Shown here: piece by piece, positions 23,680 to 37,400 of the stretch | How positions within the stretch are numbered: position 1 is the first letter of the stretch | Layout: each line of letters starts with the position of its first letter | Assembly: GCF_001540865.1 (NCBI RefSeq) | Contig: NC_033638.1 | Span: 1,335,522 to 1,399,521 of the forward strand | Origin: Ananas comosus | Taxonomy: Eukaryota; Streptophyta; Magnoliopsida; Poales; Bromeliaceae | DNA: 64,000 nt | Direction of reading: 5' to 3' | The notes under the pieces: model-generated | Databases searched by the model: none | Told to the model about the DNA's origin: nothing | The model's input: only the letters and a program-made list of their open reading frames with translations | Position numbers and translations under genes: made by a program

Positions 23680-23942
23680 TGTCACACCCCAAGACCCAGC
23701 GGATGCCCACCCGGCGTGTGTCCAGACCCGCCATATGCCTACAACATATAAGGCGTCTACAACAGTAGTATAAGGAAGCAAGAAAAAAAAATAAAACATC
23801 TAGTACGATATCAGAGCATACAACAACTAATTTCTAATAACAGGTAGAAGAAATAAAATTGAACAACTATCAGAATCCAAAAGATGAATACATCACAAGA
23901 TCCACATAGATTTAACTAAATACAAAATGGTGGTCTCTATAC
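23680..23942 (-). mobile_element. LTR end fragment, minus orientation
   Basis: Starts TGTCACACCCCAAGACCCAGCGGA, closely like the LTR end at 23943, and continues for about 100 bp in parallel with it before diverging. It is a second, truncated LTR of the same family abutting the next one. Confidence 0.6.
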
Positions 23943-26164
23943 TGTCACGCCCCGGGACCCAGCGGAAGCCCGCCTGGCACGTGCCCAGACCCGCCATACG
24001 TCTAAAACATATAAGGCGTCTAAAAACAACAATAATAAAAGCAATAATAANATGCGACTCCCTTGCCGCGATCCCGTGCCTCCGCCGGTGCCGAAGGCTC
24101 TGAAATAAAACTATAAAACAGTGGGCGTGAGAACTATTGAATAATAGTTCCCAGTGGGCAATTACTGGCTTCAGTGAAATGCACCACTAGGCCCAAACTA
24201 AAAAGGGGGTCAGTAAGCAGATATAAACAAAAACGATATGTACGACAAGTAAATAAGCACGAATATTTGCTACCACATGATATCTCTACTTAGCATGATT
24301 TAGCATAAGTAAGAGAAGCTATTCTCATAAGAATGTACCGAAGCATCGCTAGTATGATGTCCATAAGTCAAATAGTAAAATTGTTATTGTTTACTATTCT
24401 AATCAATATCCACATGGCATGATGAATGCTCAAAATCAAATCTGAAGAGACCCGCCCGAAGGCTGTCTGGCCCTGAGACCCACCTGTAGGCTGTCTGGCC
24501 GGTGCCGAGCCTAATGGCCCCGTGGTAGTCAACATCCCCACTCTAGAGATGAGCCTTTCCCACGACAATCCACTTCGGAGCCCAATCCCGCGTGGCGAAT
24601 ATGTATCGCGATGGCCATCTCCGGAGTGCCGGCTTGTAGGGAGCGACCCTCACAAGCATGTGCGAATGAGCACAATGGCAAGTAACAAAAGATCCGCCTC
24701 AAGTACCAAGTCCTCATGTCTAACAACATGGAATAAGTCACAACTCTCTCATAGGCCTTTCTCTATGTCATCATGTCTAAAACATGGAAAGTAGTAGATG
24801 TCCATGGCCTATCTCTTAGTCTCAATACAATAGCCTCATAGTTTGTCCAGGTGCCCCTTTATGACATTTTCATTTACTAAGTCCAAGCTTAAACCAAATG
24901 TTCATAAATGCATAATTGAGCCACTTTAAACATATGAGGCATGTTTCCAAATAGCTAGTGCGAACACTACTCCGATACATGTAATAATACTTAGAATGCT
25001 CTACTATATAGAGTGAAAATGTTCTTATACATAACGCATACATTTTAAGTGTTCTAAAATTCACATAAATTTCATTTAGCATAGATTTGCATTTAAAATG
25101 ACTTTACGACGAGTATAGAAAGCATGGGAGCCATTTCGCCCCGTTTTCATGAAGCCAAACCCACCACAACTCTTGCGCTCCTTCGTTTGCTCCGACGAAG
25201 ATATCCGCTAGTCTCCTAGCACCCTAAAGATGTAGGAACAAGGGTTAAACGAACCTTACGATTAACCCTAAGCTCAATCAATAAGCAACATAGGCTAAGG
25301 TGGGGAAAACTCACCTCAAGTGAAGAAATCCTCTCTCAAGTTCCAAATGGGAATTAGAGTTCTTCAAATTTAACCTAAATAAAGGTTCTAAACTCATCAA
25401 TTAGGTCTCCAAGCCCTCAAATCAAAAATCTCCAAAATAAACCCTAAATCTCATTTCCAGGGTTTCATATGGTAAAACCTACCAAAACATGGATCAAAAG
25501 GTAGAATCAAGGTACTAACCTCTCTAGATGCCCCAAAACAAGCTCCAAATCTTCTAGGATTGAAATTGATCCTCCACAAAGCCCCAATAGCAAGCCCCAA
25601 GCCTCCAAGAGGAAGATGCTCCAAAGCCTCAAGATCTTGCTCTCCTCCAACTCCTTCTTCTTCTCTTTCTTCTTCTCTTTCTAGAGGGTGTAGAGAGAAT
25701 GTGAGGGAGAGAAATGAGGGTGAGAGGGAGAGGAAATGGCCTTAAGGCCCTTTGAGGCAACAAAATCCACTTAAGCCCCTCAAAAATCCAACCTGTGCAC
25801 TATCCGGGTCTGGGCAGTTTTGGGACTGAGGGACCGGTCTCCCCGACCTAGGACCGGTCTCTCAGCCTCCCCGAAAATCGAATGTTCGGGAACCGGTCTC
25901 TCCCCGCGAAAACGTACTCGGGGACCGGTCTCACCCGCGAGGGACCGGTTGCCTCAAATCCTGCCGCAGTACTGTTCTGAGGGGACCGGTCTCTCCTATC
26001 AGGGACCGGTCCTCGAGAGTGAAAACTCTCAGGACATGCCAAAACTCCAGGAATCGAACTTTTAGGTCGGAATACCATCTACGACCTTTCACCAAGTGTG
26101 GAAAAGTTCAGAATCCATATCAAATACTCGAGCCTCGCAATTTGCAAAGGTCCAGTGTGCTACA
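23943..26164 (-). mobile_element. 3' LTR of minus-strand gypsy element
   Basis: On the minus strand it begins TGTAGCACACTGGACC at 26164 and ends GTCCCGGGGCGTGACA at 23943, 2,222 bp. It directly follows a polypurine tract and the chromodomain end of the element's pol. The LTR of the same family in plus orientation at 29684 begins TGTGACGCACTGGACC. Seven ACCGGT sites lie at 25833-26010 in its U3. A single N is at 24051. Confidence 0.8.
25833..26010. promoter_or_regulatory. Cluster of seven ACCGGT palindromes
   Basis: ACCGGT at 25833, 25853, 25892, 25924, 25944, 25985 and 26005, mostly as GGGACCGGTCTC. In the U3 of the minus-strand LTR. Function unknown. Confidence 0.5.
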
Positions 26165-26190
26165 TTCACCCTTCCTAAAAAGGAGTTTCG
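26165..26190 (-). other. Polypurine tract of minus-strand element
   Basis: On the minus strand: CGAAACTCCTTTTTAGGAAGG then GTGAA, directly before the LTR start TGTA. Equivalent tracts with GAAACT(C/T)CC are at 39359-39384 and 56250-56274. Confidence 0.65.
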
Positions 26191-26219
26191 TCAGCGAAAC
26201 TCAAAAGCAAACACATACC

Positions 26220-27829
26220 TCAAAGCTCCATCTGAAAAAGATGGGGATAGCGCTCCCGCAGCGCACTCTCTAGCTCCCACATGGCTTCCCGCTCCCCGTG
26301 GTTGCTCCAAAGAACCTTCACATACGGAATATCCCGATTCCGCAGTTTCTTCACCTCGTGAGCCAAGATCTTCATGGGTTGCTCTTCGAAGCTCATATCG
26401 TCCCGCAACTCCAACGGTGTAGCATCCAACACATGAGTCGGGTCGAAGACATACTTCCGAAGGACCGATACATGAAAGACGCTGTGCACGCCCGATAGGT
26501 TCGGTAGTAGAGCAAGTCGATACGCTACCGGACCTATCTGTTCCAAAATCTCATACGGTCCAATGAAACGGGGGCTCAACTTACCCTGAATCCCGAATCT
26601 CTTGATCCCTCTAGTCAGAGACCTTCAAGAAAACATAGTCTCCAACTTGGAACTCCAAGTCTCGCCGTCGTCGATCGGCGTAGCTCCTCTGTCTACTCTG
26701 TGCCGTCAAAAGTCGCTCCCGAGCTATTCGAACTTTTTCCTCAGCTTCCTGGAGCACATCAAGGCCTAAAGCCAATCTCTCGCCAACTTCGCTCCAATGA
26801 AGTGGCGATCTACACTTCTATCCATAGAGTGCTTCGAAGGGCGCCATCTTAATGCTTGCTTGATAACTGTTGTTATAAGCAAACTCCGCCATAGGTAGAT
26901 GCTGCGACCATCCTCCCTGGAAGTCTATCACATAAGCTCGAAGCATATCCTCTAAGGTCTGAATGGTGCGCTCCGACTGCCCATCACTCTGAGAGTGGAA
27001 AGCAGTGCTGAAGTCCAAACGAGTGCCCAGGGCGTCCTGCAGACTCCTCCAAAAGTGAGACACAAACCGAGTGTCTCGATCCGATACTATTGATGTAGGC
27101 ACTCCATGAAGGCGCACAATCTCATCAAGGTACACTTGTGCGAGCTTCTCTCCGGCCCAAGTAGTATGAATAGGTATGAAGTGCGCCGACTTCGTCAACC
27201 TATCCACGATCAGCCATATAGCATCATACCCGGCCTGAGAGCGGGGCAACGCAGTCACGAAGTCCATGGTGATCTTCTTCCACTTCCACACAGGAATAGG
27301 CAAACTTTGAAGTTTTCCCGCGGGTAATCGATGCTCAGCCTTTACTTGTTGGCAAGTTAGACAACGAGCTACAAACTCGCCAACATCATTTTTCATCCCC
27401 GACCACCAATAAAGCAACTTCAAGTCCTTGTACATCTTGGTGCCTCCCGGATGTATAGCATAGGGCGCTCGGTGCGCTTCTTGAAGAATATCCTCTTTAA
27501 TTTTCGAATCCGCCGGTACACAAATCCGCCCATGAAAACTCATCAATCCTTGGTCATCCATAAGGTAGTCGGCGGTGCAACCTTCAACCATTTTATCTCG
27601 AACCTTTTACAACTCCACATCGGAAGCTTGCTTCTCTTTAATTCTATCTAAGAGTGTAGGTTGTACTACTAAGGTCATTAATCTCAAAGGCGTATCTGGA
27701 ATCACCACCTCCAACTCCAACCGCTTCATCTGCTCGATCAACTGCGGTTGAGTAACAATATGCATCGCTAAATTTTCCGTTGATTTCCTACTTAGCGCAT
27801 CCGCCACCATGTTAGTCTTGCCCGGGTGG
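26220..27829 (-). pseudogene. Integrase and chromodomain of minus-strand gypsy element
   Basis: Continues the pol polyprotein after a frame break near 27829. A linker (27810-27607) ends in a stop. The integrase follows (27591-26818) with an HHCC zinc segment ending CLTCQQVK and the D,D35E triad at D110, D171 (SDRDTRF) and E207 (DGQSER) of that 257-residue stretch. A stop after FEALYG (26818) and another near 26590 interrupt it. The last piece (26579-26220, 119 codons) holds the GPYEILEQIGPVAYRL fold and a C-terminal chromodomain-like segment ending near WELESALRERYPHLF. The chromodomain places it in the chromovirus Tekay/Del group. Integrase would insert the DNA copy, and the chromodomain would target chromatin. 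At least three lesions make it inactive. Confidence 0.87.
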
Positions 27830-29683
27830 TAAAGATAGTCAAATCATAATCCTTGAGCAACTCCAACCATCTGCGCTGCCTCAAGTTCAACTCCTTCTGA
27901 GTGAACAGGTATTTGAGGCTCTTGTGATCCGTGTATACTTCACACCGCTCGCCATATAAGTAGTGGCGCCATAACTTCAATGTGAAGACTACAGCCGCCA
28001 ACTCCAAATCGTGCATGGGGTAATTCTTTTCATATTCCTTTAGTTGGCGGGAAGTATACGCGATCACCTTGCCATCCTGCATCAAAACACAGCCCAATCC
28101 ATTATGTGAAGCATCACTATAAACCGCATATCCTGCTCCAGCAATAGGTAGGGTCAAGATCGGGACGGTCGTCAGTCGTTGCTTCAACTCTTGGAAGCTT
28201 CTCTCGCATGCATCATTCCAGATGAACTTGACACCTTTATGTGTGAGCCTCATGAGGGGAGTAGATAGCTTAGCAAACCCCTCGACAAATCTCCGGTAGT
28301 AACCGGCCAGTCCAAGGAAACTCTGAATCTCCGTAACGCTCGTCGGTCTCGGCCAATCCTTGATAGCCTCAATTTTCTTAGGATCCACGGCTATACTCGA
28401 TCCCGATATCAAATGTCCAAGGAAGGCTACCACTCGAAGCCAAAATTCACATTTTCTCAGCTTGGCATAAAGCTCTTTTTCCCGAAGTATTTGAAATACT
28501 AGCCTCAAATGCTCCCCGTGATCCGCTTCACTTCGGGAATAAACCAAAATGTCGTCGATGAATACCACGACGAACCTGTTTAGATAAGGCTTAAAAACAC
28601 GGTTCATCAGATACATAAAAGCTGCCGGGGCATTAGTAAGCCCAAACGGCATAACTGTGAACTCATAGTGTCCATACCGTGTTCTAAAAGCCGTCTTTGA
28701 CACATCCTCGAGTTTGATCTTTAATTGGTGGTATCCTGACTGCAAGTCTATCTTGGAATACACACACGATCCTTGAAGCTGATCAAGCAAGTCGCCGATC
28801 CTCGGCAATGGATACTTATTCTTGATCATGACTTTATTGAGTTCACGACAGTCCACACATAGGCGAAGTGATCCGTCCTTTTTCTTGACGAACAGAACTG
28901 GCGCTCCCCACGGCGAGACGCTCGGTCGAACGAAGCCCTTGTCCAACAAATCCTGTAGCTGTGCACGCAACTCTTTCAGCTTCGCCGGTGCCATCCTATA
29001 GGGTGATTTCGAGATTGGAGTAGTCTCAGGGACGAGATCTACCACAAACTCGATCTCCCTATCGGGTGTCATACTCGGTAACTCAGCTGGAAATACGTCC
29101 TGAAACTCTCGTACCACCTGGATATCCTCAATCCTAGAGGTGTCATCCTCGCCCCTCAACATAACACTAGCCAAGTAGGCTACACATCCTCGGTTGATCA
29201 GCTGCCTAGCTCGAGACGAGCTGATCGACATCACAAAAAGCGAACTCCAGCATCCTCTAAACACAACCTCAGTCTGCCCCGGTTCTCTAAAAGTAACCGT
29301 GCGATTCTTGTAGTCGATGGTGGCGTAGTACTTGGTTAGCCAATCCATACCCAAGACCACATCGAAATCCCCTAGTTTGCGCAAAGCAAGCAAATCTACG
29401 GGCATGATCCAATCTCCTACTCGAATAGGGCAACTAGGGCAATACTCTCTAATATCCAGAGTGTGGTCAGATACTACAACATGTCCCGGATGCAAGGAAA
29501 CCAAAGGGATGCCATCCAACTCGACAAACAACCGATCTATAAATGAATGTGATGCACGAGTATCAAATAAAGCACGAACTCTAATGCCATCAAGTAAAAT
29601 GATACCTGCAACCACATCCTCGGCTGCTGTCGCCTCCTCGGTTTGAGCGGCATACAAACGCCCACTCGGGGCCTGTCGAGAAC
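27792..29683 (-). pseudogene. Protease-RT-RNase H of minus-strand gypsy element
   Basis: A long open frame of about 630 codons. The aspartic protease has FDTRASHSF where DTGAS is expected (G to R beside the catalytic Asp). The reverse transcriptase spans residues 235-400 with the motif [13 protein letters not shown] (378-390). RNase H runs from about 520, with [10 protein letters not shown] and [15 protein letters not shown]. The frame fails near 27829, after LKDYDLTIF, and the C-terminal 12 residues are out-of-frame. The upstream end is not a natural start: the coding is cut at 29683 by a plus-strand LTR, so gag and the 5' LTR are missing. The only ATG lies in the junction. Confidence 0.9.
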
Positions 29684-31692
29684 TGTGACGCACTGGACCT
29701 GTGCAAATTGCGAGGTTCGAGTGTTTGGACAGTGTCCCGAGTTTTCCCAGACTTTCTGGTCGGCTGTTCGGTCGTTGACAGTGTTCGCCGACTATTGGCT
29801 CGCATCCCGAGAATGTAGTAATTTTATGTACGCTAAGCAGTCACTAAAGAGTTGACTTAAGGCTACCACTCGGATGCATTCTGCCAAGGTGTACCGGTAC
29901 CCCTTATGCTTACCGTACACACTTTGTACGCGGTACACCCCTGATTGGTTGTACCGCGGTACACTTGTGCGAATTCGAACCCGAGCACTCGGTTTTGGCA
30001 TTTTGTAGGATGGTACGCGGTAACACTTTTCCCATGTACCCGTACACTTTGGCAGAACTGAACAGTTTAGTTTCTGCAGGGCGGTTTTCGCAAGTTGTGG
30101 GCTTTTTATAAGCAGCACCGCACGGCCCTAGGGCTGCTCCCCTGGGCTGAAAAGCAAGTGGAAGAACAGGTAGCGCACTCTCCCCTATCACACCCCTTTG
30201 GATTTGAATCTCTTTGTTAGCTGGATTAAGTGTGATCCTTCTCTTTCCCTTTTCTTTGCTTTTCCACCATTGTGAACTGGAGCTGTTTGTGGATTGTTGA
30301 GGGAAGATCTGGATTTCAAGGTTTAGAAGGCTTAGATTTGAAGCTCTAAGAGTAATCCTTATTCTCTCCCTTTAGATTGGATTTTATTGATGATCAAGAT
30401 GAAAACCCCTAGTTTTGAGACTTAAGGCTTGTTTTTGGGTATTTTGAACCTAGGCTTTGGGGCCAAATAGTTTGTTAGAAACCTTCCTTTGGCTTAGATT
30501 GGAAGGATTCTAGGCTCCTCTTGTGACTTAGGAAGATTTCTATCTGAGGTGATTTTTTTTGGCCTTTTTGCTTCTAGCGTTAATGTTGATATTATTATGA
30601 TCGTAATGCCGCGTGTATCTTGCTCGCTCAATACTTTTAGGTATTTGAGACTCGGACACTTTGTTCGGCAAACAGAGCGCTACAGCGACGGATTCGGTGG
30701 GTTTGACCTAGCGCACACAATAGAAATTCTCATTTGGCTTAATTAAGGTACGTTATCAATGAAAAGCATGCATAATTCTATTTAATATGTTTTATTGTGA
30801 TTTTAGAATGCTCAAAAGGCCTATGTTGTATATGATGAAATTTGTTGACCTCTATGGAGTAAGTAACTTTGGCAGCCTATGTTGCATTTAGCGTTCAATT
30901 TGAAACTGGTTTCATGCTTCTATAGTGTAAATGAGCTTTGATTCATGCATTTAAACTTGAAGTTTATTTGAGACATGAAAGATGACTAAAATGCCATAAA
31001 GGTATTGAACAGAATGTATGTGAACGTAGTAGAGGCTAATGTCATGCAACCGCACTGAGCTCGGGACATGTTGAACCTAAGGATAGGCCCATAGGAATTG
31101 AAAGCATGCCTTAATCATTATAATGTACTAATGTGTCATAAAGGGCACTAGACCTAGAGAAGGTTGACTAACTTGTGACTTAGAATAGATCTTTGAGATG
31201 CTAGTGACTATACCATATTAGAGACATGAGGGTTGATACTGAGCCATCGACTACAGGCTTGTTTGCGCATTGTCCTCATTCGCACATGCTTGTGAGGCGC
31301 TCCCTACAAGCCGCACTTCCGATTAAGCCTACCGCGTATCTATAGTTCCCTCGTGCGGCTATTGAGAAGCCTACGGGGTCGAGTGGGACATGACACATTC
31401 CGAAGTAGGGATGTTGGGCTACACAGCACTTAGGCGGCACATGCTGGACTACCTTAGGTAGGTCCTTAAATGACATGAAATCGACACGGTGTTGAGTTGG
31501 ACAATCACACTAATAGGATTAAGTAGTTGATTACTTGGAACACCTTATGATATAGCAATTGTGTATTTTATACGATATTTATTTCTCCGTTTCATTATTG
31601 CATCGTAGTATACTCGTTGTTTGGATAGAGTTACCCTTATGCATTGACATAATTGCATCGTAGGTTTACTTGTTTATGATTGTTAGACATAT
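29684..31692 (+). mobile_element. gypsy LTR fragment D, plus orientation
   Basis: Begins TGTGACGCACTGGACCTGTGCAAATTGCGAGG, matching in inverse orientation the LTR that starts at 26164. The 'cattcgcacatgcttgtgag' segment (31280) matches 24650 inverted. It is inserted in the protease-coding part of the minus element. It has one ACCGGT (29893) plus degenerate versions. It is cut at 31693 by a different LTR start. Sequence quality seems to fall from about 31 kb on. Confidence 0.65.
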
Positions 31693-31862
31693 TGTAAGGA
31701 AGTGAATCCTCGAAACTCGGGAGTTAGACTTCGACCAGAATCGAACTAGTTGTCTGGGCGTAGGCTTTCGGAAAGTCCGAAGGTGTTTATAGATGCATAA
31801 AGGGCATTAAGCGAGGTCCGTGGAGCACCAGTGCAAAACTTGCATCTGGAAGCAGAAATGCT
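31693..31862 (+). mobile_element. LTR B-like fragment
   Basis: Starts TGTAAGGAAGTGAATCCTCG, like LTR B at 14539, and is cut after 170 bp by LTR C. Confidence 0.45.
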
Positions 31863-34469
31863 TGTAGATACCGAAACGTCGCAAAAAAAGCTTACGTGTA
31901 GGAATAAGTATGTCGGGTTTATTATAAAAATAATATAAATAAAAATATGTGTGAGATACTATTTTATTGACTCATGGAAGTAAAGTATAATAGTTTGGAA
32001 AATGACCTGTGGCGAATATCGAGCGAAAACCGAAGATTTAGAAGTTTTCTGTAGAAATGGGGCAATAAATACAAAAATGCACAGTGTCATAAAATATGAA
32101 AAAATGGACAGGATATGTCAGAATTATTTTTAATGAGGCTAAGATTTTAAAAAGTTCAGCCGCATTCTGACACCGCGGAAGGTGGAAGAATAAAACTCGA
32201 ACTGCTATCCACTAAAGATTACAGTTCGGCACAGTTTCGGTGACCAACGGGGTCGAAACTGAAAACTAAGATAATATTCTTGCTCAGTACGTTAAACCGA
32301 GCCTGCCTGTCGAATTGAGCGCAAACGACATTCAGAAGGCCCTCGACTGTCCGAACTGCGAAAACTGCAAGTTGAATAGTTGAGAGGGGGTTTTGTGCAA
32401 TTGTACATGCAGCCTATGTGGGCTTGTTGCATTGGTACACACATCCGCGCAACACACCTTCATCCCTCAAGTTTCCTTCATTCTCATCCCACCTCACACT
32501 CTTTCCTCTCTATTCTCTCTAGAAAGAAAGAAAGAAAGAAAGAAAGGAAAGGAGAGGAAAAGTAAAGGAAAAAGAAAGAAAGGAAGAAAGGAGAAGAAAA
32601 CCAAAAGAGGAAGATCATCTTCCCTCCTCGCCCTCAACCTTGGAAAGCTTTAGAGGTAAGCTCAAACCTATAATGTAGATTCCTTAAGATAGTGGTTTTA
32701 TGTTTAGAATTGTTGAATGGAACCTATCGGAGACTACGTTAGATGGTTCTACTCGATTGAAGCTGAGCCACCTGGATTCACATTGTTAACCTAGGGCACT
32801 TCAAAAACCCTATAATGAGAATTTTATGGCTTCATTTATAACTATAAAAATGGATTTATTGAATCCAAAATGCTAAATAATGATTTGCTTGGCCTAAATC
32901 ATGATAAATTTGTGAATTTTGCAAAGTTAAAATCTATGTTATCAAAATTGCAAATTTTGGAAATATGGGGTAATGATCTCAATTAACCCTCTGTAAACTA
33001 ATTGCAGGTTATAAAAACTTGCGGAAGAACGTTCGCGATACGACAGCGGGTGCGGAGTTAATCGCGCAAAAATACTTGAGGGTTTGTTGCCCCGAGGAGT
33101 TGAAGCGACGTACGATGATCGCGGCGTTGGGTTTCTAATTTCGTTACTACAGAGGGGTGTGAACTCCAAGCACTGGACCCCTTTAGTCTTTAGTAATAAA
33201 TCTGCATCTTGTATTCCCCTTGCCATTATAGATGAAATGGCATTGCCTTTCCTTATGCTTACCTAGAGAATCATAACTATGCTTTAGTTGAGCTTGATAT
33301 ATGATTGATGACGATTGGTCCGAGAATTGTGAATCCTATAGTGCCGTATGAAGATGACTCAATGTTGTGTAATAGTCAACAAAGAACTAGTGGTCATTAG
33401 CTTGATAGTAAATCAAAAGAATGAGTGGCATCTATTGATAATAAACAAAGAATGAGGATCTAGTTGATAGAAACAAAAGAAGAGTGATCCTATGTGAGTC
33501 CTAGTGTACATATGAAACGTATGGACCTTTGATTGAAAGTAAACCTAGAGATAGGGAAATCCTCGAAGCTGAGAGATTGATCTTGCTCACGCAGGTCTGT
33601 TTATACCTTGTGATGGCGTCCACACAATAGTGCGCTCCGGAGTTGGTCACGTGGGATTAGCATTTGGGTCCCGAGGATAGCCTATGTGGGTCCCGCGCAG
33701 ACGGTCTCTAGGATTCGTAGTTTATTGAGTCGCCCTACGCACAGATGGTATGTGAGTATAGGTTGAAACCCTCGGTGAGTCCATAATTTAATGAACAAGT
33801 AAATAACTTTACTTCTTGGCATGATGACGAGATTAGTTGTCTTACCCATTTCAATTGAACATGCATCATATATTATGATTCGGGCAATCAGTAGCGTAGT
33901 TTTCTATTCTGTCCTTACCTTTCCAATATCTATCTATTGTTTACTAACTTGTGCCTACTTGGAACCTAGTGGGAAACCGCGAGTCGGCGCGCACCAACTG
34001 GGAACGTTAAGGAGTTAGTTCTCCCCCACCCCCACATTACTAGCAGGCCGAGCGCGATTCACACGGCGAGGATCGTGGTAAGCTTAGGCGCCCTAGATCG
34101 CATTAGTTACTTTCCTTTGGCATTAAGCCAGCCTTTTTACTGGAAGAGATGATGTATATGTGTGAGAATCATTTTGGAATGTAAACTCATGTGTATTTGC
34201 AGTTTAAATCTTAAATCATCGTATTAAAGAGGTTGAATGATGTAATAATAGACCTTCTCTCTTATCGTTACTTGTCATGTTTATACTTGTGCCTTTGCTC
34301 TTACTTGTTAGCCTTGTTGTTCTCTGTGATTGTGTACTTATGAATTGATTCCCTGGTAATCTTAGTACATGATCGTTTGCTAAGCCTGGCGACAGGGGAG
34401 ACTCTGTCCTTCGGTCGTCTGTTCGAACATAGCGCCGAACCGGACCAATGTAGCGTCTCGGGCGTGACA
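31863..34469 (+). mobile_element. 5' LTR of gypsy element C
   Basis: Starts TGTAGATACCGAAACG and ends GGCGTGACA, followed by a damaged primer binding site. The 3' LTR at 39385 gives the boundary: both share 'ataaatataataaaaata' and the 'tactattttatt' segments. It holds a GA-rich microsatellite at 32521-32610. An open frame at 32380-32653 is microsatellite-derived. About 2,607 bp long, with many small indels against relatives. Confidence 0.7.
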
Positions 34470-37400
34470 GATTAAATTCTGTATCAGAGCAAGTAAGAGC
34501 AAGTAAAGAAGAGTCTAGGATCGACCGCTAGAGACATAGATGAGAAACGCCTCGGCGTCGACCTAAGTATAGGCGCGTGATGATACGTGAACCTATGGCG
34601 GTGCGGAAGTCGATTCATGGGTCGAAGTTTGATGTTATGTCTCTAGCTTTACTATAGAACGGATCCAAGTGACACTAGTTTCTGCTGTGCGCTCTAGTGG
34701 TTGTGTCGCCGCCGACGACGCACGCTAAGAGGTCAAAGCAGCAAACATCGTGTGCTTCCGCGCCCGATTTCAATTGTCGAGATCGTTTAATTCGTGAACG
34801 TAAAATTATTGGTTAAAATATAACAAGTTTGTTCAGGAGCAAATGTCTCAAGGGCTACGTAACGTAGTCCGTCGGTACACCGGCATCTCGTGCCGAGCGA
34901 TCTGGATGCAAGGAGTGCAGAACTTGCGCGAAGCAGTCGCCGCATTGTTTGGCGCCGATGCAGCGCAGAGGCTCGATTCGAACAGCTCCGGGATTGTGGA
35001 GCAGCAAGCGCAGCAGCGCGGCCGCGACAGCGGCAGGAGATCACGATCCGCCGCACCTTCGCATCGCGCCCGGTAGCGCCGAGGGTGAGGCATAGCGGCC
35101 GTTCCGATGCGGCAGTTCCCCCGCCACAATGCGCCACCGACGGCTTGCGGTTCGGCTAGCCTGACACGACGGCGCGACCGGAGGTGGACGAGAGCGCGGC
35201 ATGGCAGCTCTTATAAGTCAAGATTTAAACGCCATCTTTAGGGGGAGAAAGTGGACCGGCAATGGAGTCATGGATTGACTCTATGGAGACCTCTTCGAGG
35301 ACTAATATCCTCAGAAGAAAGTACCCTCGCCACCAATCCTCGAGAAGGACGCGAAGGGTGTGTGGAAGCGTTTGAAGCGGGATCGGCCCTCTGACCTCCC
35401 CAAATGCCCTCGGAGGAGTTAAGAGGCAATGTTCGGGAATTACTTCCCCGACACCGAGAACGAAATTGAAGAAGGTTTCGTCAAATTGAGCAGGGATCGT
35501 TCAAGTAGCAGACCATACGACAGAGCTTCTCCACATTAAATGTGCCGACGTTTTTAGGGACGATCGCAGACGCGCCGAGGTTCTGCGGACTGCTCGCCAT
35601 GGATTATCGGGCGGATGCAGCTGCTCAATGCTCACGACCTACGCCGAAGTCTTTGATGAGACGCAGTCGTTGTGCGAGCACGGACCACATGCGGAGAACG
35701 CGAGTGTTGCTGACCCCAAGACAGGGAAAAATCGTCGAGCGTGTGCGGGAGAGGCTCGTCGAGTTCCAAGAGCCCCCGAAACACTCGCGATCGGCAGTCA
35801 GTGGGTGTGGCCGCAGGCAGTGAGCTATCTGTGTGCTGGGGCCACCGAAGCGCAGCAGTGTAGGCAACGACAGGGCAAAGCTTCAATTGTAGGACAAGAA
35901 GGGCCATATCAGCCGGCAACTGTCCAGCAAAGGCCCCCCTACCCCGTCAGTCCATCGACCTCCAGCGACCCCACCCATTATGGAGACTCTTATGTTCCCG
36001 TTCGCAGGCGCGCGATGATGCCGCTCAAGCCGAGTGACTCGATCAGCGCCCGAGCGACGGGTATTCGCAACGCTCAGGCCCAGCCGAGAATCACCCCAAG
36101 CCGAGAGCCTAACGTGTGGCAGTATGGTTTTAATTAACGAGTTCGCTCCAGGGCTAAACTTTGATACAGTGCCACACATTCTTATTATAGAGCATTCCCC
36201 GCAATGCATGACATACCCATAGAACGAGGGCAATGCGAGTTAAGGCCCTGAGTCTCGTCATACCTACACGAGTGCTCTTCTGCCCAGTACAATATGCGGG
36301 GGGTCGACTGATAAGCCCATAACCGATGTTGTAATTCAGAAACTCTGAGGCGTATGAACGCATTGGCATGATTGGCTCCAAGTATTACGCTACGATTGAT
36401 GTAAGAATAAATTGACACCTTTCGGGACCAGGACAAGGAAGTCATTTATACGAGCTTGTCGACAGCTCTTTGCTTCGTCCGACGATATCGCCACGAAGCT
36501 AGAAAGTTGGTCCAATGCGCTGCGTAGCATTTTTGGCGATCTGTCATGGAATGGACGAGTGCTCCCGAGTTAGAGATTTATCGGTGTGCGGAATTCCCGA
36601 GTATTTCCCGCGAGTTAACCGGATTGGCCGCGATCGGGAGATCGTAGTTCGTTATAGACTTGAGTTCCCCGACGGCGCCGATCTCAAGGCCTCGCGATAC
36701 CGCATGCCGCCGCAAAGCTAAGGGAGTTAGGGATCACTAACAGATCTTCTCACAAGCGGGTTTAAAGGCCCGAGCGATCGGCCGTGGACCCCGTGTTGTT
36801 CCAGCGCAAGAAGATGTCTCGTTTCGACTCCTCCGCGTGGATTACGGGAGTTGAATCGGGTCACGATAAAGTAAACAAGTACCGTGCCCCGATCGACACA
36901 TTATTGATACAGTTACAAGGGTCGCGAGTGTACTCGACCGAAGAACCTATCAATCCGGCTATCATCAGTTAAAGATTAAGCCGGAGATTTCAAAGACCGC
37001 GTTTCGCACAGCGGTATGGACACTCACGAATACATCGGAATATCGCCTTTCGGCTCACTATGCCAACAGCATTCATGGATCTAATGAAACAGTGTGTTCA
37101 ACAAGCGTGCTTGAACGATTTGTCGTGGCTCATAGAGCGAACTATCTTGGTCTATATGCGGACGCAGACGAAGAGCACCGAAGCAATTTGCGGATAGGCT
37201 TCAAATCCTTCGTGAGGAAAGCTATTCGCGAAGTTAAAAGAATGTGACTTCTGGCTTCGAGAGGTGCCTTCTTAACGGCAGTGATTCCGGAGGCGGTGTT
37301 TCATTGACCCGAGGAAAATCGAAGCAGTTAAATGAGCCGCGCCCACGAACTCACCGAGTCCGAAGCTTCATAGCTTAGCGGCTACTATCCGACGGTTTGA

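Noticed and set aside
32380..32653. Lys/Arg/Glu-rich frame
   Set aside because: Translation of a GAAA microsatellite in LTR C.
35628..36137. 169-codon open frame in element C
   Set aside because: Out of frame with the gag that is recognisable at nucleotide level; a by-product of indels.
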